This document shows, in pieces, positions 62,074 to 64,000 of a stretch of 64,000 nt of DNA. The DNA is from Paenirhodobacter populi (GTDB lineage: Bacteria > Pseudomonadota > Alphaproteobacteria > Rhodobacterales > Rhodobacteraceae), in NCBI RefSeq assembly GCF_004022215.1, contig NZ_SAUZ01000003.1, positions 124,001 through 188,000 on the forward strand, read 5' to 3'. How positions within the stretch are numbered: position 1 is the stretch's first letter; each line of letters begins with the position of its first letter. The position numbers and the translations under genes were made by a program. Under the pieces are notes generated by a model. It made no database searches. It had not been told where the DNA came from and was given only the letters and a program-made list of their open reading frames with translations.

Positions 62074-62436
62074 TCAGCCGATGAAGTCCTTGTATTCGTC
62101 CTCGGACATGTAGTCGTCGATCTGGCTCATCTCCGTCGGCCGGATCTTGAAGAACCACGCGCCCACCGCATCCTCGTTCACCAGCGCCGGGTTGTCGGCC
62201 AGCGATTCATTCACCTCGACGATTTCACCATCCAGCGGCGAAAGGATGTCGGACGCGGCCTTGACCGATTCGATCACGCAGATCTCGTCCCCCTTGGCCA
62301 CCTGCGTCTCGATTTCCGGCAGTTCGACAAAGACCACATCGCCCAGCTGTTCCGAGGCATGTTCGGTGATGCCGACCACCACGAGGTCGCCCTCGACCCG
62401 CAGCCATTCGTGCTCTTCGGTGTATTTGACGGTCAT
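62074..62436 (-). CDS. gcvH: Glycine cleavage system H protein
   Basis: 120 residues. The lipoyl lysine lies in VIESVKAASDILSP (near residue 60). It carries the aminomethyl group from GcvP to GcvT and electrons to the L protein. It follows gcvT with an 11-bp gap. Confidence 0.97.
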   Translation of the reverse strand: MTVKYTEEHEWLRVEGDLVVVGITEHASEQLGDVVFVELPEIETQVAKGDEICVIESVKAASDILSPLDGEIVEVNESLADNPALVNEDAVGAWFFKIRPTEMSQIDDYMSEDEYKDFIG

Positions 62437-62447
62437 GGGAAGGCTCC

Positions 62448-63542
62448 TCAGCGCTTGTAGGAATGGGGATGGAAAGGCATGGGCACGATCCGCGCGGGCA
62501 GACGCTTGCCGCGGACCTCGCCGTAGACGGTGGCGCCCTGCGGCAGGTCGGCGGGCAGATAGGCCATCGCCATCGGCGCCTCGATCGACGGGCCGAACCC
62601 GCCCGAGGTCACACGCCCGATCGGCGCGCCGCCTTCGGGCCCGGCAAAGATCTCAACGCCCTCGCGCATCGGCGCGCGGCCTTCGGGGCGCAGGCCCATG
62701 CGCTTGCGGTCGGCGCCGCGCTCGATCTGGCCGAGGATCACGTCGGCCCCGGCGAAACCGCCCTCGATCCGTCGCCGCTTCTGGATCGCCCAGAGCAGGT
62801 CGGCCTCGACCGGGGTGGTGGTGATGTCGATGTCATGGCCGTAAAGGCACAGCCCCGCCTCCAGCCGCAGGCTGTCGCGCGCGCCAAGGCCAATCGGCGC
62901 CACCTCGGGCTCCGCCAGCAGCGCGCGGGCGAAATCGGTGACGACCGTTTCGGGAACGGAAATCTCATAGCCGTCCTCGCCGGTATAACCGGACCGCGAG
63001 ACCCAGAGCGTTGCCCCTTGCCAGCCGAATTCCGCCACGTCCATGAAGCGCATCGCCGCGACGCCGGGCAACAGCCGTTCCAGCACGGCGGCGGCCTGCG
63101 GCCCCTGCAAGGCCAGAAGCCCGCGATCGGTGACGACCTTCAGCCCCGGGATATGCGCGGACATATGGGCGATATCGGCCTCGGCGCAGGCGGCATTGAC
63201 GACAAGGAACAGGTGGTCGCCCTTGTTGGCGATCATCAGGTCGTCCAGAATCCCGCCCGCCGCATTGGTGAACATGCCGTAGCGCTGCCGGTTCAGGCCC
63301 AGCCCCGCCACATCCACCGGCACCAGCGTTTCCAGCGCCGCGACGGCCTCCATCGGCAGGATCACCTGCCCCATGTGGCTGACGTCGAACAGCCCCGCCG
63401 CCGCGCGGGTGTGCAGATGCTCCTTCAGCACGCCCATGGGATATTGCACGGGCATGTCCCAGCCCGCAAAGGGCACCATCTTCGCGCCCAGCTCGATATG
63501 CAGATCGTAAAGCCCCGTCCGCTTCAGGCTTTCTCCGGCCAT
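62448..63542 (-). CDS. gcvT: Aminomethyltransferase, T protein
   Basis: 364 residues. Folate-binding aminomethyltransferase landmarks: YDLHIELGAKMVPFAGWDMPVQY (in part), FDVSHMGQV and SGYTGEDGYEI. It transfers the C1 unit to tetrahydrofolate, releasing ammonia. It leads the operon behind a tandem glycine riboswitch. Confidence 0.97.
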   Translation of the reverse strand: MAGESLKRTGLYDLHIELGAKMVPFAGWDMPVQYPMGVLKEHLHTRAAAGLFDVSHMGQVILPMEAVAALETLVPVDVAGLGLNRQRYGMFTNAAGGILDDLMIANKGDHLFLVVNAACAEADIAHMSAHIPGLKVVTDRGLLALQGPQAAAVLERLLPGVAAMRFMDVAEFGWQGATLWVSRSGYTGEDGYEISVPETVVTDFARALLAEPEVAPIGLGARDSLRLEAGLCLYGHDIDITTTPVEADLLWAIQKRRRIEGGFAGADVILGQIERGADRKRMGLRPEGRAPMREGVEIFAGPEGGAPIGRVTSGGFGPSIEAPMAMAYLPADLPQGATVYGEVRGKRLPARIVPMPFHPHSYKR

Positions 63543-63605
63543 GCCGCCCTCATGTCTTGCCGGAATACCGGCACCGATATTCTGGGCCTTGCGACCCGCT
63601 CGATG

Positions 63606-63758
63606 CCCCCTCTGTCCCTGCCCTTGCGGGCGCCTGAGATCGTTATCCCTTCGGCGGGCAAATGCCCTCTCCAGAGTTCTGGCCGGAACGGTCCTTTTGC
63701 CTGAGAGTTTACCGGGGCGGTTGCTCCTTCGGCACTGGCGCGGGGCCAGCTTCTCCCG
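63606..63758 (-). promoter_or_regulatory. Tandem glycine riboswitch upstream of gcvT
   Basis: On the minus strand aptamer 1 (63758-63667) reads GGGAGAAG, then GCCGAAGGAGCAA, AAACTCTCAGGCAAAAGGAC and TCTGGAGAG. Aptamer 2 (about 63666-63606) has GCCGAAGGGATAACGATCTC, AGGC and GGGACAGAGGGG. These are the conserved cores of both glycine aptamers. In this gene arrangement glycine binding normally turns expression on. The leader ends about 64 nt before gcvT. Confidence 0.93.
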
Positions 63759-63773
63759 ATTCCGTCGCGCATC

Positions 63774-63802
63774 GGATAGCCGAGCATCCCCCGCACTGGC
63801 AA
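63774..63802 (-). promoter_or_regulatory. Putative gcvTHP promoter
   Basis: On the minus strand TTGCCA (63802-63797), 17-nt spacer, CTATCC (63779-63774). A start near 63767 would place the riboswitch at the very 5' end of the transcript, as expected. Confidence 0.5.
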
Positions 63803-63880
63803 CAGGAAAAACCGAAAACGACGGTTTGATCCCGATAGGCGACCGAACGCACCGGAAACGCCCAAAAAACGGGCGATCCC

Positions 63881-63932
63881 CTTCATTCTTCCATAAATAT
63901 CCTCGGGGGTGCGGGGGCAGACGGCCCCCGCC
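63881..63932 (+). repeat. Dispersed repeat, copy 7 (reduced to one hairpin)
   Basis: CTTCATTCTTCCATAAATAT head with an extra T in the CCC run, then only one hairpin (GCGGGGGC/GCCCCCGC, 63911-63931). Hairpin 1 is missing. It lies between the gcv leader and the 3' end of the partial gene at the window edge. Confidence 0.75.
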
Positions 63933-63938
63933 GCGACC

Positions 63939-64000
63939 TCAGCCGCGGGCGCGGACCTTGTGCAGAAGCGGCAGCAGATCGGCCATCTCCGGCCCGTGCG
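63939..64000 (-). CDS. 3' end of an unidentified gene, cut by the window edge
   Basis: The last 19 or so codons of a minus-strand frame, reading HGPEMADLLPLLHKVRARG and ending in TGA at 63941-63939. The fragment is too short to identify. Its direction matches the gcv operon. Confidence 0.5.
   Translation of the reverse strand, partial: HGPEMADLLPLLHKVRARG

Noticed and set aside
63859-63875. CGCCC/GGGCG hairpin with an A-rich loop as a terminator for the edge gene
   Set aside because: The T-rich stretch is in the loop rather than after the stem on the relevant strand, so it does not fit an intrinsic terminator.
1-64000. tRNA or rRNA genes, CRISPR arrays, transposases or integrases
   Set aside because: None seen on reading through. 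The dispersed repeats vary in position and are not regularly spaced, so they are not a CRISPR array, and they have no flanking target duplications that I can see.

Overview
This 64 kb window comes from the chromosome of a GC-rich alphaproteobacterium, most likely a member of the Rhodobacteraceae (Rhodobacter/Paracoccus/Rhodovulum-like). The pointers are a tandem glycine riboswitch ahead of gcvTHP, FnrL-type and CtrA-type binding sites, two DUF6455 proteins, a DUF2793 protein of the kind found in phage tails and gene transfer agent spikes, and an xseB-ispA-dxs operon. I see no rRNA, tRNA, CRISPR array, insertion sequence or integrase; apart from one dispersed repeat family it reads as ordinary core chromosome.

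Layout. 0-2 kb: a MarR-type regulator (cut by the window edge) divergent from a 14-helix MFS exporter. 2-9 kb: iron uptake, with efeU-efeO-efeB-efeM (ferrous iron permease, periplasmic iron-binding proteins, Tat-exported DyP peroxidase) and exbB-exbD-tonB, each behind an inverted repeat that may be an iron-responsive operator. 9-14 kb: an AI-2E family membrane protein, a stand-alone TatA, a butanediol-type dehydrogenase with an FnrL-like site, and the DUF2793 protein. 14-18 kb: a four-gene siderophore ABC importer. 18-29 kb: a HAD phosphatase, pbpC plus a 1816-residue bacterial alpha-2-macroglobulin, and a hybrid histidine kinase with two receivers. 29-35 kb: RecQ, a YggT protein, an MFS transporter, MepA, a phytase-like esterase lipoprotein and a queuosine-precursor transporter. 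35-39 kb: a candidate structured RNA ending in an intrinsic terminator, then xseB-ispA-dxs and a YagU protein behind an FnrL-type site. 39-46 kb: a minus-strand group with a HAD phosphatase, a YaiI protein, S-formylglutathione hydrolase, an AEC transporter, and the Pqi lipid-transport system with PqiA split into two genes. 46-52 kb: motB, flgE, flgK, flgL and flgI, with CtrA-like boxes before motB and flgE. 52-64 kb: rplY, adenine deaminase, two DUF6455 genes, an M48 metalloprotease, several small genes, thioredoxin 2, and gcvTHP under a tandem glycine riboswitch.

The most interesting features are non-coding. A family of at least seven dispersed elements shares a CCATAAATATCCCGGGGG head followed by two hairpins; the first hairpin changes sequence between copies but stays palindromic, so the structure is conserved. 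Between 35390 and 35578 a candidate structured RNA has an 11-bp closing stem whose 5' arm is part of a 16-nt match to the 16S rRNA tail; it contains an 18-codon reading frame and ends in a strong intrinsic terminator just before the isoprenoid operon. Between the hybrid kinase and recQ lies a decayed tandem array derived from the 3' end of recQ.
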